From positions 1 through 19,894 of the forward strand of contig JACRQB010000124.1 in NCBI GenBank assembly GCA_016222925.1: 19,894 nt of DNA, given 5' to 3'. Origin of the DNA: Nitrospirota bacterium. GTDB lineage: Bacteria > Nitrospirota > Nitrospiria > Nitrospirales > Nitrospiraceae. Positions 14,395-19,894 of this stretch are shown piece after piece; the stretch's first letter is position 1; each line of letters starts with the position of its first letter. Under the pieces are notes generated by a model, which saw only the letters and a list, made by a program, of their open reading frames with translations, did not search any database and had not been told where the DNA came from. The translations under genes and the position numbers were made by a program.

Positions 14395-14994
14395 CTAACC
14401 TCGGAGATTCCAGAGTTGGAGTGGCGCGAGTTTGGCCTTAACGTCCCTAAAGTAGGAACCAATGGCATCCGATGGACTTGGGTTGCTTTGAGAAAAACAG
14501 ACTGCAACCATCTGATCCACCGCGATTAGAGGAGCAACTCTCTGACGCATTTTTTCTTCGCCGATTATGTCACAAAGTGCTAACAAAACTGCTTCCATTG
14601 TCACTACACGTGCCTCAATCGCTGGAACGAATTCACCGATACCTTTGAGCGCATTAAGGGCCCGTTTGTCGCCACACAAGAACGGCTGCGCATGTTCCGC
14701 AGCTACCGCAAAGATCTGGGCTTCCCCCGGGTCAATAGCTTCAATCCCTGTCAGCTTCTCAAGCCAGGCAACACTGGGATCCGGTATCACAGGCATTGCG
14801 TTAGCAACAGGGATTAATGCGTCACATGCAGATGCTCCGAACAGATTTCGAAGACGGCCTTTCCTTAACATGAACGGAAGGGCGTATAGCCTTCCACACT
14901 CCCGCAACCTCGCGCCAAAAATCTGTGCTGCGTCCTGAAGTAAGCTAGCGATTCCAAGCTTGCAGAACGCATCAGTATCAAACAGTAGCTTCAT
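14395..14994 (-). CDS. PIN-domain protein (predicted RNase), partner of ImmA/IrrE peptidase
   Basis: A 199-residue protein opening MKLLFDTDAFCKLG, the typical first strand of a PIN domain with D6 and D8. IDPGEAQIFAVAAE supplies E91 and PFLCGDKRALNAL supplies D109, giving the usual acidic set for a Mg2+-dependent endoribonuclease of the FEN1-like fold. RNase activity is inferred from the fold. It lies directly after the ImmA/IrrE gene and overlaps its end by 17 nt, then is followed by the beta-family gene after 3 nt. Metallopeptidase-PIN pairs are known in toxin-antitoxin-like loci (for example with DUF4411-type PINs). An upstream ATG at 15018 would add 8 residues (MFMASLSV); the shorter start fits the domain better. 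Confidence 0.75.
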   Translation of the reverse strand: MKLLFDTDAFCKLGIASLLQDAAQIFGARLRECGRLYALPFMLRKGRLRNLFGASACDALIPVANAMPVIPDPSVAWLEKLTGIEAIDPGEAQIFAVAAEHAQPFLCGDKRALNALKGIGEFVPAIEARVVTMEAVLLALCDIIGEEKMRQRVAPLIAVDQMVAVCFSQSNPSPSDAIGSYFRDVKAKLAPLQLWNLRG

Positions 14995-15958
14995 GACGCT
15001 CAGGCTCGCCATAAACACAGCGGAGCAGTGCGCGGTCAGTCTCTGTTGCAGCTGTCAAATCAACATGTTGGTCGAACAATTCCCGCAATTGTTTCCGTGC
15101 ACCAACGTGCCGATAGAGAGCCTTTACTGCCAATGTAGCGGTTTGGTAATTCGCAGAACTGGGAGCATGGCGAGCCCACGCGAAGATTAACGTACTGGCG
15201 TTGGCACCAGTGCTGCGTTCAAGCTCAGCGGCTCGCCTGGCAAGATCTTTAGGGGTCGCGCCATCAATGTCCGGCGTGGTATCGCTACCCACTAAAACTC
15301 TCCTGGCATATTGATCAGCTCGACGCTCAATAAGATCGTTGTCTTGAATCTCCTCTTCCTCATCAACAACTGGCTGATCAGGAGCACAATCACCTACGGC
15401 TACATGTCCTGCCTCGTGCGACACAACAAATGCGAGCCGACCAGGCTCATCATGCTTATGACCGAGCAAAATAACTGGGCGATCCTCGACGATTCCGACC
15501 ATTCCCTGGAAGTTCGGAGTTGGAAGTACGTCAAGCGGTATGACAGGAATTCCTCGGTGCCAGAGATCCCGAGCGACATCCTTCATAGTTACCGAAGGGC
15601 CGGTGTGCAAGATCGAATTCCGCCAAGCTAGGCCGTCAGGAGGTGGGATGGTTGCATTTGGAACAGTGTATCGCAGACTTCGAACGACGGCTGCCCCAAT
15701 CCGCATAGCCGAATGGATCGCAGGCCCAAGCCTGTCACGATCAATATTCTTTACCCTTCTCAACTGCGCCCTGGGATAGACAGGCGCAGCCAGCCTAATA
15801 CTCGGATCTTTGATCTGGGCTAGAGACTGACCAAGGAATCGTGCAACTCGAATCTCAATGTCTTGCAGAAGCCTGGAATCTTCTCGGTAACTATCGTCCC
15901 ACCAATCTGGCAGAATGGCCGAACGCAAGAATTCGTTTGTGAAACCAGCTTTGGACAA
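14978..15958 (-). CDS. ImmA/IrrE family zinc metallo-endopeptidase
   Basis: The HEAGH motif at 181-185, within FVVSHEAGHVAVGD, and the third ligand E211 in ERRADQYARRVL define the ImmA/IrrE (COG2856) peptidase class. These cleave repressors or antitoxins. There is no classical XRE HTH domain. Instead the N-terminal ~120 residues (FLRSAILPDWWDDSY, RVARFLGQSLAQI, QLRRVKNIDRDRLGPAI) form a helical region seen in a subset of ImmA-like proteins. The listed TTG start (15956-15958) lacks a Shine-Dalgarno. In-frame codons upstream (THTFKTLISR-like, 15959-15994) look like real protein, and a CTG at 15992-15994 is preceded by GGAG (16001-16004). The true start is thus probably 12 codons earlier. First gene of the ImmA-PIN-beta operon. 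Confidence 0.85.
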   Translation of the reverse strand: MSKAGFTNEFLRSAILPDWWDDSYREDSRLLQDIEIRVARFLGQSLAQIKDPSIRLAAPVYPRAQLRRVKNIDRDRLGPAIHSAMRIGAAVVRSLRYTVPNATIPPPDGLAWRNSILHTGPSVTMKDVARDLWHRGIPVIPLDVLPTPNFQGMVGIVEDRPVILLGHKHDEPGRLAFVVSHEAGHVAVGDCAPDQPVVDEEEEIQDNDLIERRADQYARRVLVGSDTTPDIDGATPKDLARRAAELERSTGANASTLIFAWARHAPSSANYQTATLAVKALYRHVGARKQLRELFDQHVDLTAATETDRALLRCVYGEPERHEATV

Positions 15959-16000
15959 CCGGCTGATAAGGGTCTTAAAGGTATGCCTCGTCAGATATCG

Positions 16001-16004
16001 CTCC
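16001..16004 (-). promoter_or_regulatory. Ribosome-binding site supporting an upstream CTG start of the ImmA/IrrE gene
   Basis: GGAG on the minus strand lies 6 nt before CTG 15992-15994, in frame with the peptidase. No ATG or GTG occurs between the upstream TAA and the TTG at 15958. The intervening codons give TRHTFKTLISR, plausible as the first helix of the family. Confidence 0.4.
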
Positions 16005-16158
16005 GCTTATCTGTTATTTATTTGTCGCTCAAAACTGAAGCCTGTTTTTCTAGCAGGAGATATAGTAGCATTCTGACCAATATCACACCATCCCTCGCAG
16101 ATGGTATACGTCACATTCACTTCTGATCGATGCTCTACCATCTAATTAACTGGAAGTT

Positions 16159-16178
16159 CCCCGTCTGTGAAGATGGGG
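16159..16178 (+). other. Hairpin with GUGA (GNRA) tetraloop in the intergenic region
   Basis: CCCCGTCT (16159-16166) pairs with AGATGGGG (16171-16178), one G-U wobble in the RNA sense, closed by the loop GTGA. It is followed within 15 nt by a second stem (16192-16206). The pair resembles structured ends of small mobile elements or a small structured RNA, but no family can be named. Confidence 0.4.
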
Positions 16179-16191
16179 GTGAGAGCAAAGG

Positions 16192-16206
16192 TCCTGCCAA
16201 GCAGGA
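16192..16206 (+). other. Second short hairpin, TCCTGC-CAA-GCAGGA
   Basis: A perfect 6 bp stem with a three-base loop. The 3' arm can alternatively pair with CCTGC at 16212-16216, so two mutually exclusive folds are possible. No T-run follows, so it is not a standard terminator. It lies between the ImmA island and the TumA-like antitoxin. Confidence 0.35.
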
Positions 16207-16248
16207 TGGGCCCTGCTCGTAATCATATGTTGACGCCAATGAGCATAG

Positions 16249-16329
16249 AGCATCTCAGATCCAGACAGCCTGATTACTGACTTTCAAACAGATATTGCGA
16301 GGTGGAACCATGAAAACCGTCATCCTTGA
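16249..16329 (+). pseudogene. C-terminal remnant of a TumE-type (DUF6516) toxin
   Basis: From just after TAG 16246-16248, this frame reads SISDPDSLITDFQTDIARW and NHENRHP, ending at TGA 16327-16329. The pattern D(P)..L(I).DF..DI.RW...N is what I recall from the C-termini of TumE-family toxins, which directly precede TumA/HVO_A0114-type HTH antitoxins. The frame overlaps the antitoxin start by 20 nt, the coupling expected for such a pair. The rest of the toxin is gone. Confidence 0.5.
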
Positions 16330-16657
16330 TGTTCGCTCCCCATCCGGTGCAATGGCTGACTTTCCACAAGCGTGGAAGTCCCGAAAAGCACAACGGTCAG
16401 CGCGGATCAGCTTCACCACTCCCGAGCTGCTGTGGCAAGTGCTCACGGCCAAGCGTTGGGAACTGCTCAAGGCGCTATGCGGAGTCGGACCAATCTCTAT
16501 TCGCGAGGCTGCCCGTCGAGTGCGCCGAGATGTGAAAGCCGTACATGGTGATATCACAGCCCTCCTCTCGGCCGGGCTCCTTATCCGTGCCCAAGGGGGC
16601 GGAGTTGAGTTTCCCTTTGAGGCCGTCAAAGTCGAGTTTGTGCTCCAGGCTGCCTAA
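16310..16657 (+). CDS. HVO_A0114/TumA-type winged-HTH DNA-binding antitoxin
   Basis: A 115-residue protein with ISFTTPELLWQVLTAKRWELLKAL followed by a helix-turn-helix, GPISIREAARRVRRDVKAVHGDITALLSAGLL, and a beta-wing ending FPFEAVKVEFVLQAA. This is the pattern of HVO_A0114-family DNA-binding proteins, which act as antitoxins of TumE-type toxins and autoregulate their operon. The ATG (16310-16312) follows GAGGTGG (16299-16305), a good Shine-Dalgarno; a TTG at 16295 is less likely. The upstream toxin exists only as a C-terminal stub, so this appears to be an orphan antitoxin. It converges on the small cysteine-protein gene, with 24 nt between the stops. Confidence 0.8.
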   Translation: MKTVILDVRSPSGAMADFPQAWKSRKAQRSARISFTTPELLWQVLTAKRWELLKALCGVGPISIREAARRVRRDVKAVHGDITALLSAGLLIRAQGGGVEFPFEAVKVEFVLQAA

Positions 16658-16681
16658 GAACCACACCAGATCGAGTACGGT

Positions 16682-16849
16682 TTAAATTCCTAGCTCTTCC
16701 GACAACCGCACTTCGGATTCATCGATGATTTCTTCCAAGCAGGTAAAACAAGAGAAGGGAAACCGATCGACGGGAATGGCGCAGACCTCACCCACCGGCG
16801 ATTCGTCCAGGGCAGGACCGCCGCATTCTTTGTGGATGAGAACAAGCAT
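16682..16849 (-). CDS. Small cysteine-containing protein (55 aa), possible zinc binder
   Basis: The frame starts MLVLIHKECGGPALDE and continues PVDRFPFSCFTCLEEI to a TAA at 16682-16684. C9, C23 and C34-x2-C37 resemble a miniature zinc-ribbon, and the acidic C-terminus (EEIIDESEVRLSEELGI) is well formed. Its ATG (16847-16849) shares one base with the TGA of the upstream hydrolase gene (TGATG), a classical translational-coupling overlap that supports it being real. I do not recognise a named family. It is probably the last gene of the operon that begins beyond 19894. Confidence 0.65.
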   Translation of the reverse strand: MLVLIHKECGGPALDESPVGEVCAIPVDRFPFSCFTCLEEIIDESEVRLSEELGI

Positions 16850-17595
16850 CACGCCTCCCTCATGACCAATCGGCGAAAGTGCTCCAGATGTTCGGGACTA
16901 CTCAACCGATGGTCGCCTGGAATCAGTCTGAGATCAAGTGGAAAACTGGGATCGCGACGAAGCAGTTCATCGGCGAACCACCGGCTTCCATCCGGAGAAA
17001 TGACAATATCCTGCTCCCCATGAAGAATCGTCGTCTTGACGCGACGAGTGATGTCACATGTCTTGGCCCAGTACTGTTCGCTTTCCTCTACCCACGTCCA
17101 GGACAAAGGCCAATCCCTATGTACTGGATCATCGTCCCACGGCATCCATCCGGCGGTATGCCAGTCATGGAGCCGTTCCTTGGAAATGGTCTTGGCCCGT
17201 TCACCCATCATGTTGAACGCCGGCGCGATCAAAAGCAGTTCTTCTACAATTGAGAATTCCTGCGCGACCAACCAGGCAATCCAACTGCCGAGCGAATTGC
17301 CCACGATGGTGACGGGCGGCCCGGCCTCCATAGATTTCGACACTGTCCGCGCGTCGGCAATCCAATCGGAGAGGGTGTAATCGGTGAACTGGCCCTCGGA
17401 TTCTCCGAACCCGCGCACGTCGTAACAACAGAACCCCCAGCCCTTCTCCTGACACCACTGCGCCAGCGCCTTACTCTTATTGCCCCAGCGCTTGGACAGA
17501 AACCCCGTGATGAAGAGAATCTGCCGGGTTGCCCCATCAGCACGATCACCTTTGACCCGTTTCCCGTCTGCACCAATCAGCTCGAAAGGCTGCAT
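16849..17595 (-). CDS. Alpha/beta-fold hydrolase
   Basis: A 248-residue serine hydrolase with nucleophile S101 in GNSLGSW, acid D196 in HGEQDIVISP and H229 in PGDHRLSSPEH. The oxyanion-side strand QILFITGF is at about 25-32. The order strand-GxSxG-D-H and YDVRGFGESEG fit a broad-specificity esterase or acyl hydrolase. The substrate is unknown. I chose ATG 17593-17595 because GGAGG (17602-17606) lies 6 nt before it; ATG 17599-17601 would leave no spacer. It starts 2 nt after the stop of the upstream carboxylesterase and ends overlapping the next small gene by one base, so all three are co-translated. Signal peptide and membrane segments are absent, so it is cytosolic. Confidence 0.85.
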   Translation of the reverse strand: MQPFELIGADGKRVKGDRADGATRQILFITGFLSKRWGNKSKALAQWCQEKGWGFCCYDVRGFGESEGQFTDYTLSDWIADARTVSKSMEAGPPVTIVGNSLGSWIAWLVAQEFSIVEELLLIAPAFNMMGERAKTISKERLHDWHTAGWMPWDDDPVHRDWPLSWTWVEESEQYWAKTCDITRRVKTTILHGEQDIVISPDGSRWFADELLRRDPSFPLDLRLIPGDHRLSSPEHLEHFRRLVMREA

Positions 17596-17597
17596 GT

Positions 17598-18314
17598 TCA
17601 TCCTCCGAGTCTCTTTGTGATGAACGGCCCCAGTCGCCGCAACACCGCCTCCGGAATCGCATGCCCGCCACGGAAGCTGTGCCACTCCACGGCGAGGCCC
17701 GCTTGCGTCAGCGCATCACGGAGACGCTCGGCTCCGATGTTCGGAAGAACGTCGTCTTGCGTGCCGTGACTTTGGAAGACCGGCAGGCCTTTACGTCTCG
17801 GCATAAGAGGCCCCCAGACCGCCTGCGCCACGAGGTTACCGGAGAGTTGAACCAGGCCAGCAACTGGATAGTCGGTATGCAAGACGGCATCACAGGTGAG
17901 CATCGCCCCCTGTGAGAACCCGCCGATCACGGTTTTCTTGTAATCAATCGGGAGCTGGCTCGGGAGTTCTTTGAGAAACGTCACCATGCGTTCACGCGCC
18001 AGAGCCAGACCCTGGGGAACTTCAATGGATAAATCACGAATGCGACCAGCTTCGCGATCGGCCTGGATGCGGGCGAAGTCGATGATCCACCAGGCGCGCG
18101 AATCGCCGAACCCCATGTTGAGCGAAAGCGGCGCTTCCGGAAAAAGCCAGCGGGTTTTTCCAGGAACTTGGATCACGTCGGCGAGCGGCACCAAATCGTC
18201 CCCCGGCGCGCCAAATCCGTGGAGCAGCATGACGAGAGGACCGTCACCGCCACCGTGGCCATCCGAGCCGCCGACAAGTCGGACCTTTAATCCACCTACT
18301 GACACTTGACGCAT
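17598..18314 (-). CDS. Phospholipase/carboxylesterase family hydrolase
   Basis: A 238-residue alpha/beta hydrolase of the phospholipase/carboxylesterase (acyl-protein thioesterase-like) family. LLHGFGAPGDD (30-40) forms the oxyanion region, GGFSQGAM (131-138) carries S134, D187/D188 lie in HGTQDDVLP, and H218 lies in RGGHAIP. The motif GFSQG is characteristic. The reaction expected is hydrolysis of short-chain esters or thioesters; the physiological substrate is unknown. The ATG 18312-18314 is preceded by a GGGGG Shine-Dalgarno. It begins 8 nt after the stop of the large membrane protein gene and is followed within 2 nt by a second hydrolase. Two consecutive, dissimilar serine hydrolases suggest a shared substrate class. 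Confidence 0.88.
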   Translation of the reverse strand: MRQVSVGGLKVRLVGGSDGHGGGDGPLVMLLHGFGAPGDDLVPLADVIQVPGKTRWLFPEAPLSLNMGFGDSRAWWIIDFARIQADREAGRIRDLSIEVPQGLALARERMVTFLKELPSQLPIDYKKTVIGGFSQGAMLTCDAVLHTDYPVAGLVQLSGNLVAQAVWGPLMPRRKGLPVFQSHGTQDDVLPNIGAERLRDALTQAGLAVEWHSFRGGHAIPEAVLRRLGPFITKRLGG

Positions 18315-18322
18315 TCAGCCCC

Positions 18323-19894
18323 CTAACGGAGATAGAGATATTGAAGCAGCGCCACCTCTTCCGCAGCACGATACAGGAGGAGCGCCGCACCCATAGCCAG
18401 CAGCGCATTCACCACCCACCCCGCAATAAACATGAGCGGGAAATGCCAATCGTCGAAATATTCGTTGCGGGCGAGGATCATGAACAGCAACACAAGAAAG
18501 GGATACCGCACCATCCGATTGACGACTTCCGTCCGCTGCGCGATCAGTTCGATCCTCATCAATTCCTGAGCATGAACGACCTGCTTGTCGGATAAGAGGG
18601 GGAGCCGCGACGCCAAGATATACGACCAAGAGCCTCCCGCCTTCGCCAGTAGACCAATCCACCTGCGACACAGGAGAACGGCATCCAATACGAATACATT
18701 GAGGGCCACCAGACTGATGTTACTCGCCAGCGCCAAGATAAGATCTAGACGGCAACTCAACTCCCCTCGACAGGGACCGGTCAGATCTTCGGCACCCATC
18801 ACTTTCCAGAGCAAGAAGAAGGCGCCAACGTAGACGCCCACCAACAGCAGCAGGCGGGGGAGGCGGTGCTGTCCCGACCCGGCTTCCCGATATTGACGCC
18901 ACAATGTCCCGACCGATTCATCGTTGTTCGAGCGGTGAGGCGATAAGACCCACAAGGCGGAATCCAGATAGTGTCGCCACCCACTGGCTTGAGGTTTGTC
19001 CGCCGATCCACTTAATCCATACCGAGCTTCCAGCGCGGTCATATTCTGCTGGAGATCATGCCAGGCCTTGGCCATGAAGAGCAGCGCCAGCATGGTCGCG
19101 AGGCCCCGCAGTAACTCGGTCGGCCACACACTGACGCCTTCGAACCAGTAAAACGGCTCCCCTGCATCGTGATGCTGCAACACCCATCCAAGGACCCACT
19201 GATCGATGAGAACGGCGAGAACAGCCGCCCCTGCCGCGCCGAACACAACGGCAGAGAGATGTGCCATCAGCCAGCGGTTGATGGTTGGCTTGGTCCAGCC
19301 GATGACCAGCATGGTGAGATAGATCAAGCCAGCCGTACCATAGACGACACCGGATCCCGGGCGCCGACCGTCCGTTTGCGGATCGTCGTTCGAGAGATCA
19401 ACACGAGGAGGATGCAATGTATAGCCTTCGGTGATGGAACCCACCGAGAGATCCACTCCCCCATGGCGGCCAACCTCAAACAACCGGGGTCGCTCCCGAT
19501 TGTTGAACCATACATGATCGGGAAGGCGGTTGGCTTTATAGCCGCAAGGCGAGACGAGCGGGCCGCTCGCCTCAGTGAGCGGGCCGCCAACAGGTGGGCA
19601 GACCGTCAACGGTTGAACGTACCCGATGGCTTGGAGCGTGGCCAGATACACCGATGTTTGGTAACTACTACGGAACGGTGGGACGTCGCGTTGGAGATCC
19701 TGATACAGCTCCAGCCCGTAGTGCGAAGCGATCACGAGATTCCGCGTCGACTGGTAATCCTCGGCAAAAATCAGCCGACCATCAAGATCGGTGGTAAAAA
19801 ATATCACGCCGGGGAAGCGCTCCCGCATCGCTTGCAGAATCAGCAGCGCATCGTACGCATCGCTGCCGAGAATGCCGATGGCGGCCGGCGGCTG
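18323..19894 (-). CDS. Multi-span membrane protein with periplasmic-binding-like N-terminal part (open at right edge)
   Basis: The visible 523 residues run to the window edge. The N-terminal part (AIGILGSDAYDALLIL, FFTTDLDGRLI, RNLVIASHYGLEL, FRSSYQTSVYLATLQAIG) resembles a type 1 periplasmic-binding-protein fold, as in receptor-like substrate sensors. After a polar stretch there are about seven hydrophobic spans, for example VVYGTAGLIYLTMLVIG, VVFGAAGAAVLAVLI, LLLLVGVYVGAFFLLW, LALASNISLVALNVFVLD and FMFIAGWVVNALLAMGA-like. No kinase, GGDEF or transporter signature is seen. I do not recognise a named family. It is the first visible gene of the operon with the two hydrolases. A soluble sensor part fused to a membrane domain suggests ligand sensing or transport, but this is inference. 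Confidence 0.75.
   Translation of the reverse strand, partial: QPPAAIGILGSDAYDALLILQAMRERFPGVIFFTTDLDGRLIFAEDYQSTRNLVIASHYGLELYQDLQRDVPPFRSSYQTSVYLATLQAIGYVQPLTVCPPVGGPLTEASGPLVSPCGYKANRLPDHVWFNNRERPRLFEVGRHGGVDLSVGSITEGYTLHPPRVDLSNDDPQTDGRRPGSGVVYGTAGLIYLTMLVIGWTKPTINRWLMAHLSAVVFGAAGAAVLAVLIDQWVLGWVLQHHDAGEPFYWFEGVSVWPTELLRGLATMLALLFMAKAWHDLQQNMTALEARYGLSGSADKPQASGWRHYLDSALWVLSPHRSNNDESVGTLWRQYREAGSGQHRLPRLLLLVGVYVGAFFLLWKVMGAEDLTGPCRGELSCRLDLILALASNISLVALNVFVLDAVLLCRRWIGLLAKAGGSWSYILASRLPLLSDKQVVHAQELMRIELIAQRTEVVNRMVRYPFLVLLFMILARNEYFDDWHFPLMFIAGWVVNALLAMGAALLLYRAAEEVALLQYLYLR

Noticed and set aside
16050..16057. CTAGCAGG as another terminus of the MITE-like repeat
   Set aside because: Only 8 bases match, and the following GCGGAAAAA part is absent.
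1..19894. CRISPR arrays, tRNA or rRNA genes, prophage genes
   Set aside because: No regularly spaced repeats, no tRNA-like cloverleaf that I could recognise, no rRNA sequence and no phage structural genes.

Overview
The window looks like a chromosomal stretch from a Nitrospira-like bacterium (Nitrospirota). The clues are moderate GC, a hopanoid C-3 methylase-like gene at the left edge, large PAS/GAF hybrid kinases, and a short dispersed repeat ending in CTAGCAGGnTGCGGAAAAA that I recall from such genomes. The phylum call is inference from family content and memory; no search was run. There are no rRNA, tRNA or CRISPR features and no intact transposase.

Layout. (1) 1-3151: 5' part of hpnR (minus), a divergent HTH/zinc-ribbon regulator with a stray TPR-like tail in another frame, a degenerate repeat copy, a DUF1295 membrane protein, and an RmlD-like SDR gene broken near its 3' end. 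(2) 3434-9522: a 208 bp MITE-like repeat whose end supplies the stop codon of the first of two tandem hybrid histidine kinases. The second kinase has lost half of its last receiver domain, and its 3' tail is a near-perfect copy of the first kinase's tail. (3) 9934-11526: ettA, split by a deletion that removed the first ABC signature motif and created a TGA. (4) 11621-12427: a HugZ-like PNPOx/DUF2470 protein. (5) 12783-15994: an accessory island of ImmA/IrrE metallopeptidase, PIN-domain protein and beta-family protein in one tight minus-strand operon, convergent with an sce7726-family protein carrying a PD-(D/E)xK-like motif. This is the best candidate for a poorly described defence or toxin-antitoxin-type system. 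(6) 16159-16657: two small hairpins, a C-terminal remnant of a TumE-type toxin, and the TumA/HVO_A0114-type HTH antitoxin. (7) 16682-19894: a tightly packed minus-strand operon of a multi-span membrane protein (open at the right edge), two serine hydrolases and a 55-residue cysteine-containing protein.

How the parts work together. The kinases are probably co-transcribed (7922 and 5902 side reading leftward, 6 nt between the second gene's tail frame and the first gene's start) and may share signalling partners. In the island, a metalloprotease, a predicted RNase and a predicted nuclease suggest a sense-cleave-kill logic, but this is inferred from families and arrangement only.

A striking feature is how many conserved genes between about 2.3 and 11.5 kb carry internal deletions: the SDR, the REC2 domain of both kinases, and ettA. 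This is either genuine local decay or systematic assembly error, and read mapping would decide.
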